This document shows positions 37,601 to 51,316 of a DNA stretch of 64,000 nt, piece after piece. The notes below the pieces were generated by a model. It worked only from the letters and a program-made list of their open reading frames with translations, searched no databases and had not been told where the DNA came from. Each line of letters begins with the position of its first letter. Within the stretch, counting starts at the first letter, position 1. The translations under genes were made by a program, and so were the position numbers. This DNA is from Burhinus oedicnemus (lineage: Eukaryota > Chordata > Aves > Charadriiformes > Burhinidae). The stretch is from the NCBI GenBank assembly GCA_008921705.1, contig VFFE01008422.1, forward strand, positions 2,985,731 to 3,049,730, written 5' to 3'.

Positions 37601-40600
37601 CCAGAGTGTGTCGTCTATGCTAATCTAAGACCCAGCATGGACAGACTGTTTTGGTTTCCTATGGTTTAGAAAGGATGGTTCCGGTTGCATGAGAATGAGC
37701 TGAATTGCCCTTGCTGGTAAAAGGTTTAAACTGTAATCTTTTCCTCTGATTTAGTTGGTTGAGTCTGACTCCTCTGGAGTCTCATGTTGACCAGCCCAGC
37801 TTCACCTCAGTTCGTTTACCGAAGTTAGACAAAGCCTGTTTGCTGTCAATGGCTCTGAGCATGTCTAATCAGCCTAGCCTTTGAAGTACTGGTTAGAGCT
37901 GACAGCTATCCCTTGCTAATGCTGTCAGCATTACTCATACCCACGGAGATGAACTGGTAGTGCAAACAATTTGGAGGGCACATACGACCTGGAAGCTTTG
38001 GAGGATTAGACCCTCCAAAACTCTGTCTGGCCAGTAGGGTTATGAAACCTTGTATCAAAAGCTTAATGTAATTAATTAATAATTTCTAAGCAGCTCAATC
38101 ACACTAATTCTGATTGCTTCTCTGCTTCTTATCTAGAGATAAAAATGGTCATCTAATTATCTGACAGGCTTTGTGAAAATAAATAAACCCTAATTTTTGT
38201 CTTCACTTTAGCAAAGACTAAAATCAAGTCTCTTAAGTGACAGATTACCAAAGAGTGAGACTATGCCATGTTTCTGCTGCCAGTAGGTTGTATCACACAA
38301 GCATCCCACACAGGCTTTTACGTGCACACTAAATATAAGTTGGCATGAAGAGATCCTCCAGTTCACTTCCCTCTTTGAGCTGGTTGATTGAATAATGAGC
38401 TAGAGGTAAAGAGGAGGGAGGTCATTTTCAGGCTGAGTAAACACAGCAGTTTCTCACTCAGAAATCTCCCCAGTGGCAGCTGTTTGACCTATAGGGAACT
38501 TGTCCTTTGTCTAGTCAAGAAGACAATTGTGAAATGGCTCTTCTTGGATGTTTTCTTTTTCCTTAAACCTATTTCATCTGGGAGCTAAGGTACCAAAATA
38601 CCACAATAAAGGCAGTTTCCAACCTCTTTTCAGATGGACAAGTCCCAGGAAGTCCTGGCATCTCTCTAGGCCATTTTTTTTTTAATGTGATTCTCGACCA
38701 TATATAAATGTCAATCACTCATGTCTTTTGTTCAAGGGAAAACAAATTAACACCACCACCCCACCACTCCCGACTAAGGTAGCATAATCTAGGGATAATA
38801 AGGTGAACAAATTCTTATTTTGCTAATTAGCAGATGCATACAACAGCTCTCCTTTCATCTGAGCTGGATGTGTATTGTCACTGGCTGAAAGACAACTGGT
38901 GAAATTTAGGGCTGATACTTTATGTAAACTTCAGCAGTTTTACTGTATTTCAAGTGCCACCCAAATTACTAAGTAAACCTGAATCATCACTTGTTAATTG
39001 CTGTAATTAAATACCCATTGCATCTTTGTATCTTCTGTCCTTCAAGGATATTAAAAGACTTTCTAAAAATTTAGGGAATACTATAACATACAAGTGAAAT
39101 AATAGTCTAAGAAAGCAAAATTTATAAATATGTGGAAGCTAGTGCCGGATATATGTACACTCCAGCTGCTTTAGCTATGTTCAGAGATGAAGCTAAGTGT
39201 CCTATGCAGTCAGTGGAGAAATACATGCTTCCATGGGCTGATTCAAAGCACTTAATTTAGACACCTATACAGCTGTAAATCCCCCACAGCCTTCATTTTG
39301 CATTGTATTAATGGATCTGTTGTTGCACAAGCAAGAAGAGTTCTCCCATTTCTCCCATTTGACTCATTTTTTGAGTTTTTTCAACTGCACTCTGAATTTG
39401 CTCCTCTTGTCATTGGAAAACATTTGGCTTAGGAAGGCTTTTAATCTCTTTGTGTACTTTAACATGATCTCAGTAGAAGCACTTACTGCATGGCCTTATC
39501 TTTACTTTTATTCTACCCAGAGTGCTGGACTTTATACTGGGAATTATACTATTTGGCATTTTTCTTTTTATATAGAAAACATAATACAAGTTTTGCTTGT
39601 GCTACTACTAGTCCTATGAAAATCTCTTATTCAGGAACAGACACTCGGATAGGAGAATCTGTAGGAGATCTCTGCTTAACAGGTTCTCTCTCTCTTTAAA
39701 TTCCCCAGTTTCTCTGGTGCGCTCAAGTATTAAATTACGTTTGTCCCTTTCATATTGAGGAACAGAAAAAAAATCACTTTCTGCAGATAGAGAAATCAAA
39801 GGTAGAGGCCCATGTGCTAAGTAAGAAAGCAGATTACCTCTGAGTCTAACTATATTTCTGGGCATAGCCAGCATCACGCAAGCAGATAATACAACTAGCA
39901 TCATTTGCTAGCTGCCTTTTAGTTTCCTTTTTACATAACCAAATACCACACACATCTGTATTTACTGGTGTAGCCTTCAGCACAAGTGCAGACTGAGTAC
40001 CAGATACAGTCCCTTGGATTCATAGAAGGACGCCTTTATTGCTCTATTATCTCACAGCTTTGTGTCAAAAATACATAGGCAAATGTTTCAGTTATGCCAT
40101 CCAGAAACTTACTCGTATGTTTCGCATGTTACAGAAAGACTGAACTTCCAGAGAGACTGACAAGATTAAATGTTTGGGAAGAGTGACAGATTTCTGGGAA
40201 GAGCATACCAGAAAATAAGAGAGGGAGCATTTTGTGCTGGTTCCTCTGCTGTCAGCGGGAGGTCTCTGCACAATGCAGGGCAACACACTGACCTTCTGTT
40301 GCCAATTAATGGGAATGTTAATTCCTTCCATTTCAGCTTGGCTGCCGAAGCCAGGTAAAACCAGAGATTAGTGTCATTTCAGTGTCAATTTTTTCTGTAA
40401 CTTTAGTTATTGATGCAATGTCATCCACGAGCAACGCCATAGGACTCAGGTTTTAAATTGAGAGAGTGCTGTCCCAAACATTTGTTCTGATCTCATTTGT
40501 AACACAGACTGCCAAGTTTTACCCAATAATCTGCAAACCAATACTGAGAACTTATTCCCAAAACTTGTTTTTTTGTATTACCTAGTCTGATGTTTGACAA

Positions 40601-40650
40601 GGCAGATGCTGAGAATGGTAGTATTAATACCAACCACATTTTCCTTACAG

Positions 40651-40723
40651 GTACCTGCTTTCACAGCTGAAATGAACAGCCAGAAATTGTTCAATATATG
40701 CCTAGACAAGTATCTTTTATTTG
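40651..40723 (+). other. Weak exon-like block, plus strand
   Basis: An acceptor (CCACATTTTCCTTACAG) precedes 73 bases, open only in phase 0, that end at TTTG|GTAAAG in phase 1. The reading begins VPAFTAEMNSQKLFNICLDK. The phase-0 start does not fit the phase-1 end of the upstream plus-strand blocks, so it is not the direct next exon of that gene. It is probably a pseudo-exon, or possibly a non-coding RNA exon. Confidence 0.15.
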
Positions 40724-43700
40724 GTAAAGAAAAGGGTATTGATCTGATGGCAGGACAGTTACAGAGATAAATTTAAAAGTGTCAGGAGGAAAAAGAAATG
40801 GGCTAATCAGTGAACATGTGAAATAGGACAGAAGATAGGTGAACACAACCTGGTCATCAGCCTAATTTTGACATCAGCCTATCACAAACATTCTCAGCTA
40901 AAAAGACTCACATTAATGGTAATGTGGTGCTTTATCCTAAGGTGTTTATGACCTTAAAGATAATTTTACTGACAAAAAAGCATTGGTGTTTTTCATATTC
41001 ACCAGCACAAATCTGTTCTGACCTTCTGTCTCACTCAACATACAGATGTTTGACTTGCCAATTAAGCCTTTCAATAAAAAAAAAAAATACTGTTCTGACA
41101 CTGATCAGTCTGATTGAGACTGAGCAATACATTACAGCCTTATTCAGGTACATCTTTGGGCATCACGCCAGATGGCTTTTCATTGTTCGTGTCCATTTCT
41201 AGGTACATTCATATACTCATGAACCTGTATTTTACCGAGTCATAAAAATTAACTTTGAAATAAATGATAAGCCTACAATAAACACAGTTCCTTGGCATTA
41301 TTCTGCTCTGTGGTGGATTTATATCAGTGGGTTTCAGTGGGTTTATGTTAGTGTAAAGGAACAACTCACAGCGCCTGCTGTTTCAGAGTACACTATTTTC
41401 CTTTACTGTTCTGAAGTTATTGGTTGAGATGAACTACACTGGAGAATAACATAGCTAAAACTAGCAAGAACAATCTATTATGGCTGATCTTAATCCCAAA
41501 TGAAAAACTTCATGACAAAATCTCCTTACTGTCACTGTAGGAAAAGATCAGTTACAATATGTTGAAAAGTTGGTATGCTATAAAAGGAACAGCAGTCACT
41601 CCAGCTGGTGGGAAAGTTACCACGCTACTGTGCTCCATATCTGGAAGTGAAAGATTTAATTATTTCCAAAGTAAATCTGAGAGGTACAGGTGTTAATTCA
41701 TATGATTTCAGGTGTGTTTGTCTGCAAAGTACCAATGCAAATGCCAAACACCAGTTATTTGCACTTCCTGACTTCCAAACAGGTAGCGTATCCGTAGGTA
41801 CAGACAAACCAGTCTGGAAAAATTGAAGAACGAAATAGTTTATTTAACCAGGTTCTGCTAAATAAGAACTCCATCAGCTACTAAGCATTTTTCATTGTCT
41901 CAGTAAATTTCACTGTATTTCTGACACTTCTGCAGTTTTTCATAAAGATCTGTTCTTAATACAGAATTATTTGTCATGTTACCCATAGCTGAGGATCAGC
42001 AAGTGATCACCAGGTAATCCTGTATTACGTGTCAGATTAGTCACCCTATTGCAAACGTGTCTGGCAACTGCTTTGGAAGGCCTGGACATGGTCAAGCGTC
42101 TGATGGCATTTTTTTTTAACACTTGGGTTTTGATTTTCTCGGGCTGAAAGTCAATGCTGCCGGCTGTCTTGACAGAGGATCCAAGCATATAAAAGACACT
42201 CCAATTTATATGTCTTCTTAAATGCAGTGACATCAACCAAAACCAGTCACATAAGCTGATACTTCTTCTGTGGTAGTGGACTATCCTCCTAGTGTTGACA
42301 AGTCACAGATGTCTTATTTTTTTGGAAAGTCTCCCAGAAAATACTCCCAGTGCTGTCCAATGTCATTGTTATCACATTTGTTCGTACTTCTCTATTTTTC
42401 ATATTTCTCCCACTCACTTCGTATCAATCAGAACTGTAATGATTATCATCACTTGGTTGTTTCCAATGGATAATTAATCACACACATGCGGTATACATCA
42501 ATTTCAAATGAAAACTCAGGGCCACTTTGCTTCATAGACAGCAGGTTGTCTGTTGCTTGTCAATGAACTCAAGCATCTAATAAAGCTTGCAGAGTTTATA
42601 GAGATTTCAAGTTGGTGAATCATATTCTAGGTTAGAAATAAGGCAGAAATTATTCATGAAAATGATGCTGAAATCAAGCATAACAAAAATATCTGTGGTC
42701 CCACTTTCATATAGTTTTATAGCTCAGTGCTTGTAGTGCTGCCTCAATTACTTAAAAAAGACCCGATTGTATTTTCTGAATATATAAAGAGTTTATTTCT
42801 GTCCTTTCCAAATGGACTTCTCCGCTGGCTCTTGGTTTAACCCGGAAGAAATAAATCAATTGCCTCAACATCCCTATAGTCATGTGTTTCAAAGTGTCAC
42901 TAAAATGACAGTATCCATCAGTCATCACTTTAGAACACTGCTTTGCTAGGACAAAAAACAGAGTTTCTCACTTAATTTTAGGCTTCAACAGTTGGGTGAC
43001 AGTCTAAACTTCTATGGTCAATAGCGAGTAACAAGAGCCTTCAGAGGACAATTACTTACATGTCTTAGACCTGTATTTTTTGGATAAGATGAACTGTGTT
43101 TCCAGAGTGGCTACCTCTTTCCGTCACTACAGGTGAAAAGTTTGACACCTAACTTTTAGACCATTAATGCCCATAAGACAAATGCCACCCATAATGTAGA
43201 TTTTATTTACAGGAGTTCACATTGGTTTATGAAATAATCTGAAAGGAATTAAAAACTAATTTTAATTGTTTGCAATTACTTTTAGTTCACAATAACACTG
43301 TCACCTTTTTGAAGTACCTGTGGAAAAGAAAATCTTTTTTTTCACACATTCTTTTATTTTTCCTCTAACTACCACATTGGCTTAATGAGACAAATCTTAA
43401 GCTGCCTGTAACATGACCTTACATTTTTTACTGTCATGGTTGTGTTGTGAGGACATTTTGTTTTACACTAAGAAGTGTAGCAGAGACCATACATTATACA
43501 AACCTTTTTTGCCCCTCCTCTCTGAACATGCCAGTAGGGTGTTTGAAACATTTATTTTAATTGCTGGAACTCTCTTGGATTCCCAGAATCTTTGCTCTCA
43601 GCTTTCTTGTTTCCTGAAATAGAAGTCTGGATTTTGTTGAAGTGTACAAATAGCTGTGAAGAATATGGTATTTTAATGAATTTCAGGGTGTGGGATTTTA

Positions 43701-46075
43701 TGTACTTTTAGGAATGGAGAGCAAGGAATGAAATAATTCACACATGCTACAGCTCCTAGCAAACACAACAGGCATGTCCAACATCTGATGGTTCACAGAT
43801 ATGTACATGTAATTTTGTCCCCCTCCAGCTGAGTGCAATAACATTATGCTACAAAGTCTTGCTTGCTTTTTGGTTCCAGCATTTGTGATCTTGGCAGCAC
43901 AATGCTTCAACATCAACCGTGGGCTTGGTTGGTGAACAATCTGCTAATTATAGCACTCATTTTCTTAGGAGTTCAAAAAGTTTAATGTGAATACCTGTGG
44001 GTGAGGAGGGTTTGCAGTCCTGCTTCTGAATGAGTGTTCCTGCCACTACATGAGTGAATGAGAGGTAAGAGTTGCAAGCTCCCTTTAAAGTCCCATTTAA
44101 AGCCCCTGAAGGTGCCTTTCCATGTATTGCATTTCGTTTCTTCCATACATCTGACAAATTTGTAATAATTTATTAATAATATTGAATCTTGTGACTATTT
44201 TCCTGTTTAAAAATATATATTTTCATTTCTGGTGGAAAATACGTTTGTCATATGTGCACAGGTAACACAGGTTTTTAAAATTACTATCTGCTCGTGAATT
44301 TCAAGGCTGCTAATCTTTTCTCCCTTCTTACTTGTACTCTTCAGAGGCTGTAAACCACAGTCATCATTAAGCTGTGTGATAAAAACATTGATTTTTTTGA
44401 ACAAACACTGACATGATTTAGCTTTTTCCTTGGCATAAATAATATCATGGGTTACATAAAGCAAAGTGGGTTTGCATCCTCATTAAATTGGTTTATTTTG
44501 TTCTTAAGGCAAGATTCTAAAGACAGGGCAGGACCATGGTGGATATTTACATGTGCAAGAAAAAGACCTAATTGGCCAATTTTTGCGAACAGCTGATACC
44601 ACATCATCATGACTTCACATCATAATGACTTCCCCTCTTTCAGATGTGCAAGTTGAAGTGCTAATTGAAAAATTTAGTCTTTTTTTTACTGTTAAAATAG
44701 TTAGAAAAATTACCCTTTAAGCAATCTCAACCTAAAAACAATAGAGGAGCAAGTATTCTTAGTTGCTTTTACAAATTAAAATTCTGTTTTCTAATTCTTA
44801 AAGCACCCAGCACTTGTCAGGCACATATCTGAATGGCATCATACAAGAGCTGGATGGTCTACATGAAGTGTGATGGAGTTTAGAGCAGTGGGGCCAAAGA
44901 GTCTGCTACCAGTCCTACACCATGGGGAACCAGTAAGCACAGTTACAGCCCCGCCTACCATCTAGTCCACACTGAGCTTTGGTGTCGGTGCCTACTGTCA
45001 CGTTGTGGTAGCACCAGCATGCATCAGAATAACCATCACACTTACAGTGTTGACTTCTGTGATATAAATGATTTTGAGAAATGCTTCATCTTTGACAGAG
45101 ATATTTTAAACAAAGGGAACTTTTAGGAATCTCCCAGGGGAATAATTGATCTTTCTGATGGGATTAATCTGACTAAATGGAAATGTCTACGTTGAAGATG
45201 TCTACATCTGTCAAGATCAGAGTTCCCCTTTGTATAGAGGAATATAGGGCATCATTGATCATGATTCCTCTGATCTTCAAGCAAACACTAAAGTAGTACT
45301 GATAGTCACGCTCTGTTTTCTCTTGACTGTTGTGACTTCATAAATGCTGATATAGAAAATGTTTAAAATTAGTTGAGACAAACTCTAGCATCTGCCTCTC
45401 TAGATAAATCTCATGGGACTGATCCACAGTCCACCGAAGTCCATGTGAGGATGGTTGTTGACCTCTCTGGGTCAGAGATCATTCCTTTATTAATAAAAGA
45501 TATATTGTAATAAAGAGTAAGTGCTGGATTTCTTGAGCTCAGCTGCCAGAACTTTCTCAGAATTGTGGCACAGCTATGGGAATACATTAGGAATGTAAAA
45601 AAAAAGCATTTTCTCACATTAGTCATTGGATGTACATTTGGGTATTGGCCATTTTCCTTTCAACCCTTGACTTAGTAAGAGAAAACCAAATAAATCAATC
45701 TTTTTTTGATTTAGTAAGGGAAAACACTGTTTTAACATATGGAAACCTAGGAAAAAATCCAGAAAAGGAAAAGGTTTGACTGAAGTAAGGTATGTACAGA
45801 CTAACTCTCCAAAGTATGGGCTGGGCAGGGGTGTGCCACTCTGACTTCTCAGAAAATACCTACCAACCCACCTAAAAAAGCAGCACTCACTTTTATTATT
45901 AGTAGCGTTACAAATTATTTTGTGTAAGCCTTAGGGCTCTTGGGTCACACAGAGCACACAAGGTCAAGGTTTCCATGGACAGCAACAGATGTTCTGTACC
46001 CCCAGGAGAGTCCTCAGAACGTGGCATAGCCAGCACTTTATGAAGAGGTCAAGAAAATCCATGCTAGTACCAGCC

Positions 46076-46104
46076 AAAAAAAATTAAAAAAAAAAGAAAA
46101 AAAA
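46076..46104. repeat. A-rich low-complexity run
   Basis: A runs interrupted by TT and G. No adjoining retroelement recognised. Confidence 0.85.
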
Positions 46105-47256
46105 TTCTGCTGTTCCAAAACAGCCCAAATTTTGAACAGTCAAATGTTATTGCCACAAAGTGAGCTGTTGAGGATTTCCACACATTTCAACTGTAGAGGG
46201 TTATACCAACTGAGAGAACTATTACAAGCTTCCAGGCTGTTTGGGGAATATGATCAAAGTAAGCAAGGTGACACTTCTAGCTGCTGTTTCAGCATTTAAT
46301 TACCACAGCATCTCGATTTGGATCTGAAGAAGTGAGTGAAGGTTGTTCATACAGAAATAAAGTCATAATACATCTTGACACTGCTACATCCTTCTGGGAC
46401 ACGGAGGTTATATCATGGAAGAGGATCTTCTCTTGTTACCTACAGAATTGTTTTGTGCTCCAGTCAGGGATGACATTACACTAATACTGCTTGTAGGAGA
46501 TCCCTAAGGCCCTTACGATGAGATACAATGTCTGCTGGGGAAAAAAAAGCCTGTTTTGTCTTGCAAACTGAAGATCATACGTGATACAGTAACTATTAAC
46601 TATTAACCCTTTGTGCAATTTTCCATACCCAATGGTAGAACTCATCAATTGTGTTTCAAGATTGCTACACGCAGTATGTAGCAATGAAATTCTGACCCTA
46701 TATGAATAACTATCACTTATTGCTGAATGTAAAAGGTCAAATTTTCAGCTCCCTGACTAGGAATTTTTAAGCATGTGCTTCAATTTAGTAAAAAATCATG
46801 GAGACTGCATAGAAGTTCTGTTCATCATAAAATATGTTTTTATTAGACAATGTCGCTGCAGTGTTGAGAGAATATTTATGTGGAATAATATGACAAACAC
46901 GTCATGTATCAGCTACAAATACAGACTAATAAATCATAAGATGTCTTAGCTGTGAGATCAGTAAAACTGCAGAATCTTAATGTGAAAAATAAAAATCTCA
47001 TACATCAAAAAAAGCTAATAGTAGAAAAAAAACACCAGAAAATATGCTTTCCAAGAACAGCCTTTCATTGGTTAGCATACATGTGTAGCTTCTAAACAAA
47101 ACCACGTCTAATATTTCAGTGGCATGCTTTGTTCGCTTTCTTGTTTTTTAAGATAAACAGGGCCTCCAAAACATGAGACATGAGATGAGTCTCTCTGCTG
47201 AAAATCTTTTGACTTTCACCTAAAAAATTCAGACTTCTCGATACAAAGTCAATGTT

Positions 47257-47296
47257 TAAAAAAAACAACAAAAACAACAAAAACCCAGAAAAAAAT
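47257..47296. repeat. A-rich (CAAAA)n-like run
   Basis: Degenerate repeats of CAA and CAAAA in an A-rich tract. Simple-sequence DNA. Confidence 0.8.
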
Positions 47297-47791
47297 GTGA
47301 ATTTTCAAAAACATCCTAACTTTTGCATCATCATAGCCTAAATTAAGCCCTTTTATTTTTTCTACTCATTATGGAGAATTAACCACTGCAGTCACAATTA
47401 GGCAAACAGTTTTCATTATTTTTCAGGCTGATTTCTTTTTCTGGACCATGAAACAACAGAATGATTTGAAGCTTCCTTAAATATCCATAATGGTATGATC
47501 TTACAAATGCCAGTACAGTTTAACCATAACCAGAGGAAACAGCAATAAAGATAATTTACACTGTCAAAGAAACAGTGACTGAATTTTAAAACAGTTTTTA
47601 GAAGTTCTTAAGAACAACACCAGCTGAAAGGAAGTAAACTGTGAATAATAACAAGCATTGCCCCTTTTGACTGAGGCAGCTGAGTTAAAACTCAGTGTGT
47701 TGTGGATTAGTCTGCATAGGAGGAAAAACAAGCGATAACTATCTTAGACACAGATCTGTCTGTATGCAAGAATGCACAAAATCATATTTAC

Positions 47792-47936
47792 CTGAGAACA
47801 GGAGATGTTAAAAATCCCAGTTTCTTCACTTGCCTCTCCAGACCTCTGAGCCATCGAGGAGCCCAAGAGGTAAAAATGCCAGCTGTATCGAGACCAATGG
47901 TAAAATCCAGAGCTGACAGTGGGACTGGGATTTCAC
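47792..47936 (-). CDS. Candidate coding exon of an unrecognised gene, minus strand
   Basis: Seen on the minus strand: a strong acceptor (TTTGGCTCTTTTCTGCAG), 145 bases, and a strong donor (TCTCAG|GTAAATAT). The frame starting in phase 1 is open throughout and ends in phase 2. It reads EIPVPLSALDFTIGLDTAGI and onward to a basic stretch ending LGFLTSPVL. Phase 0, which would follow directly from the block at 57442, is open for 36 codons and then meets TGA at 47826-47828. That reading would make it a last coding exon. A GC-type donor (GAGAG|GCAAGTG) just before that stop is another option. Inferred: an internal exon, with at least one exon missing between it and 57442 if phase 1 is right. I do not recognise the protein in either frame. 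Confidence 0.3.
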
Positions 47937-48059
47937 CTGCAGAAAAGAGCCAAAGTGGTGCCAATATATTAACTTCCTGACAATGTGAATGGCTGAGAGT
48001 AATTCCCTTCTTCATGCAAAAGTAAAAGACAATGAAGCATACTTTGTAGAAAATTCATT

Positions 48060-48130
48060 AAAAGGAGGTAAATATGGCCATTATCTCCCTAATAATGTTT
48101 AATTATTCATGCAAATATGCCATTGGCATT
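48060..48130. promoter_or_regulatory. Possible conserved non-coding element
   Basis: A dense cluster of A+T-rich factor-type motifs in about 70 bases: TAATGTTTAATTATTCATGC and an octamer-like ATGCAAAT followed by ATGCCATTGGCATTATG, which includes the palindrome ATGCCATTGGCAT. The cluster resembles homeodomain/POU-bound vertebrate enhancers. This is inference from motif texture only. Confidence 0.25.
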
Positions 48131-51100
48131 ATGTTAGTTGCAGGAACCAAGGCCATGATTTAAACAAGCAAAAGCCTGGAGTGTCTCCACTTCTATGTGT
48201 ACACAGCCTGAGAAAAATTACAGGACCTCCCTGTTGCAGGTAACATGTTCCGCCCTTTCTGCAAATGTGCCTAACCAGAGCTTGGCAGCTGTCTGTCCAG
48301 ACTCCGTTCCCTTCTGTGAACAACAGTATTGGCTACTTGGGCCAGTAATGTCATTTTCAGAGAATCTGACAGGGAGTTTTAGCTTCTCCACTGGACAGAA
48401 ATTCACTGGGGGGATGCACTGAGCAACATTCGTTAGCTTATTGTATTTTCCAAGTTGGTCACCTTCTGTGTGGCAAGAAGAGAGAATGAAACTTACAGTT
48501 TAATATTGTTTTGCCTGTGAATTTATATTAGGAACACTGGAGAGCACTGAGAGCCCCCATATAACACCTCTTGACATCCTGTTCGAATTTCTGTAGGTAT
48601 TACGCTTTGTGAAACACAAACCTCCTAGGACAGTTAGGGCCTTTCTGGTCTCATACCAATAATGCCTCTAGCTGAGGCACAGGAAATCCAAATTGCTCTT
48701 CAAATTAAATCACTGGAAACCTTGATTCCTTGCTTGTCTCAAGCAAAGTTAATGGGAAACAGATGCACACTCCTGCCAAAACATTAAGTTGTGTACGTAT
48801 CGGCTGCTGGCTTATCTTCTGGCATGCTGGGTTAAAATATTTGGTTGTTGGGGTTTTTTTCCAATTAGCATTGCATTTGGTTAGTAGGCTTTTGCAAAAC
48901 ACTAATGAAAATAAATTACAAATTTGTATTGATACTGATAACTCTGATGATTACTGGCAAAGTTAAACCACTAATTTGATCAAAAATGGAATTTGTGTCC
49001 TCTGGCAAAAGTACCATTCATGATCGAAATTGATACAAAAGGATAAAACATACAATCTTCTGATATAACAAAACATTCAATCCAGACTCAAATGAAATAT
49101 TTTGCCTTGTCTTCAGCTAACAACATTCTGCTACAATAAATCTCTCCCTAACACAAAATTAAGATCTACCTTTGTTTTTAACATGCCACTTCCCCTGATA
49201 CAAAACTATGCAATCCATCCACTGGAACTATCACTTCCGTTGTGATGAAAGAGGCTCCTGGGTATCCTTTATCAAAACCACCAAGACAATGTTTTAGGTT
49301 CATCAGTTAGATGATTACATGCTGTACAACATGTGACCTTTGTGACTCTATCAGGAAAAAGTACTACTTTCAAGCCGGTTTAGATCCATGTGTATATTGA
49401 TTATTTTTCTCCTTTGCATTTCTCAGCGCTATGTATGCACAAGGTTAATATCTTCCTCCTCCCTCTGAATAGGGGTGTATAAAAAATACTCTTGCAATGT
49501 AAAAAGCATTTTGTAAGACTTTCATTGTTGATTGTTCTGCTTAGTATATACTAGAGTCAGCAATGATCAGGCACATGCCATACAGAGAATGCAAAAATGG
49601 AAAAAACCCCTTTCTTTTGTAAACAAAGCTATTCTTTTTTTAATTCAAAGTCTTTGTGTGATTCAGAAATATAGACAAAAATTGCTTGTAGTGGAAAACA
49701 GAGAGAAATCTGTGTATCCAAGTTAATACTATGTTTTATAAGTACAGTGCATATGATTCAGATCTTAACTTCCAACTGTAAGTAACTAAATGTCCTGAAT
49801 TCAGTGAGATTGTCCTCACCTGCAAGCATGTAACTGAAAGATTAATCAGGCCTATTCATATCTTCATAAAGGGTAAGTCAGGAATTGTTCACAACACTGA
49901 ATGTCTCAGTGCTGTCCTGAAATATAGTTTTACCGTGACACAAGAAGCCAGTGTTTAAAATCTGTCATTTTCATAAACCTGACATATTTACCCAGCTACA
50001 TTAATTCACAGCATGTTGTTTTATGCTTCTCGTCCCATTATTCTCCCCCTTCTCTCTTCCATCTCCCCAGCATGTTGGGAGTCGGTAAGTCTTTAATTTA
50101 CCTGTCATTTACCACTGAGGAAGCCCCTGATCAACTCTACCTTCCAGCTTTGAAAGGGATATACTCATTCTCTAGTCTTCATTGTTTCCTAAAAATATGT
50201 GACCTCTTAAAAGAATGGTGCTGGTCTGGAGCAGTGGTCTCAGTAAAGCCCATCCCATGGTCACACGAGTATTCTCCCATGCTTTAACTGAGGTTAGTAT
50301 GAGTTTATATGCATTTCACTTATTTGCTTTCTTGAAAACTTCAGCTTAATCATCCCTGGGGACCTCATGCTTTGCAGGATGCTGAGGAGGAAATGGACTA
50401 GAGGAGCTGTAGCTCGCTTGCAAGGGTAGAAGTTTCTCCACATCTTGATGAGGAAGGAATGAAAACAAAAAGCAAAGCAAGGAATGTTTTTGCAGTGCTG
50501 CCTCCCTCTCCTACCGCTGACCTGCGCAGGCTTGCTGTCGGCTCCCTGAGAAGGCCTCCTCGCTGTTCCCAAGGGCTGTCCCAACTTGCCCTTGAGTCGC
50601 CTGACTGCCTCCTTCTTCACTCTGTACCACGGACGTTGAGGCAGTGACAGAGTTAAATACTGAACATATTCCTGTGTTATTGTTCATATCATTCTTTCTC
50701 AGTCTCTTTCCAGAGCCTATTTTTATAATCTTCTACTGTAATAGCCTGGCTTGCTAAATGAAGTTTTTTGCTTTCAGCTACAAAGTGATTTTGCACTTAA
50801 GATAATGAAGTAAGTAGAAGCTGCTAAGTTTTACATCTTCATTGCCTGATTGGCAATAGGCCTAATCTAGCAAGCAAAACACAGGCCGTTAGGAAATGCT
50901 GCGATGGAGGTTTTAGACAACCCTTTAAACATCGTGTCACTGAGGGTAAGAACTGTACAGGAAAGGACCTCAGTAGTCATCTCGTTAAATGCTTGCCCTC
51001 ACATAGGAAAAGTAGTTACATAGCAGCACAGACAGTCTCCCACGGTTAAAAGCACAGTGGTTCAAACCATGCAGCAAAAGTAGGGAGATAGAGAGGCAGG

Positions 51101-51299
51101 CAATACGAGCAAAGTAATTGTAAGAAATGCCAGGGTTCGTGATTTGGGAAGGTGTGGAAGTGCCAGGGATGCGCAGCATTGGAAGGGGAGTCAGAAATTG
51201 TAGTAGAAAACTGAAGAGTGGTGCTGGTTTTGATTTTATTTGTATTCGTGTCCTGTGCAGAGCACCTGCAAGTGCTTTAGGCTGATGATGGCTAAGGGC

Positions 51300-51316
51300 T
51301 TTTTTTTTTTTTTTTT
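51300..51316. repeat. Poly-T tract (17)
   Basis: Seventeen uninterrupted T followed by AAAG. No attached element recognised. Confidence 0.9.

Larger units (their letters stand above)
34264..47791. other. Intronic or intergenic stretch, weak candidates only
   Basis: Mostly unique A+T-rich DNA without interspersed repeats that I can recognise. It holds a 21-base minus-strand block at 34583-34603, weak plus-strand exon-like blocks at 40651-40723 and 41712-41782, and A-rich runs at 46076-46104 and 47257-47296. Minus-strand frame 34735-35157 (140 codons) is one of the longer frames but has no recognisable domain and no flanking splice signals that fit. Confidence 0.4.
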
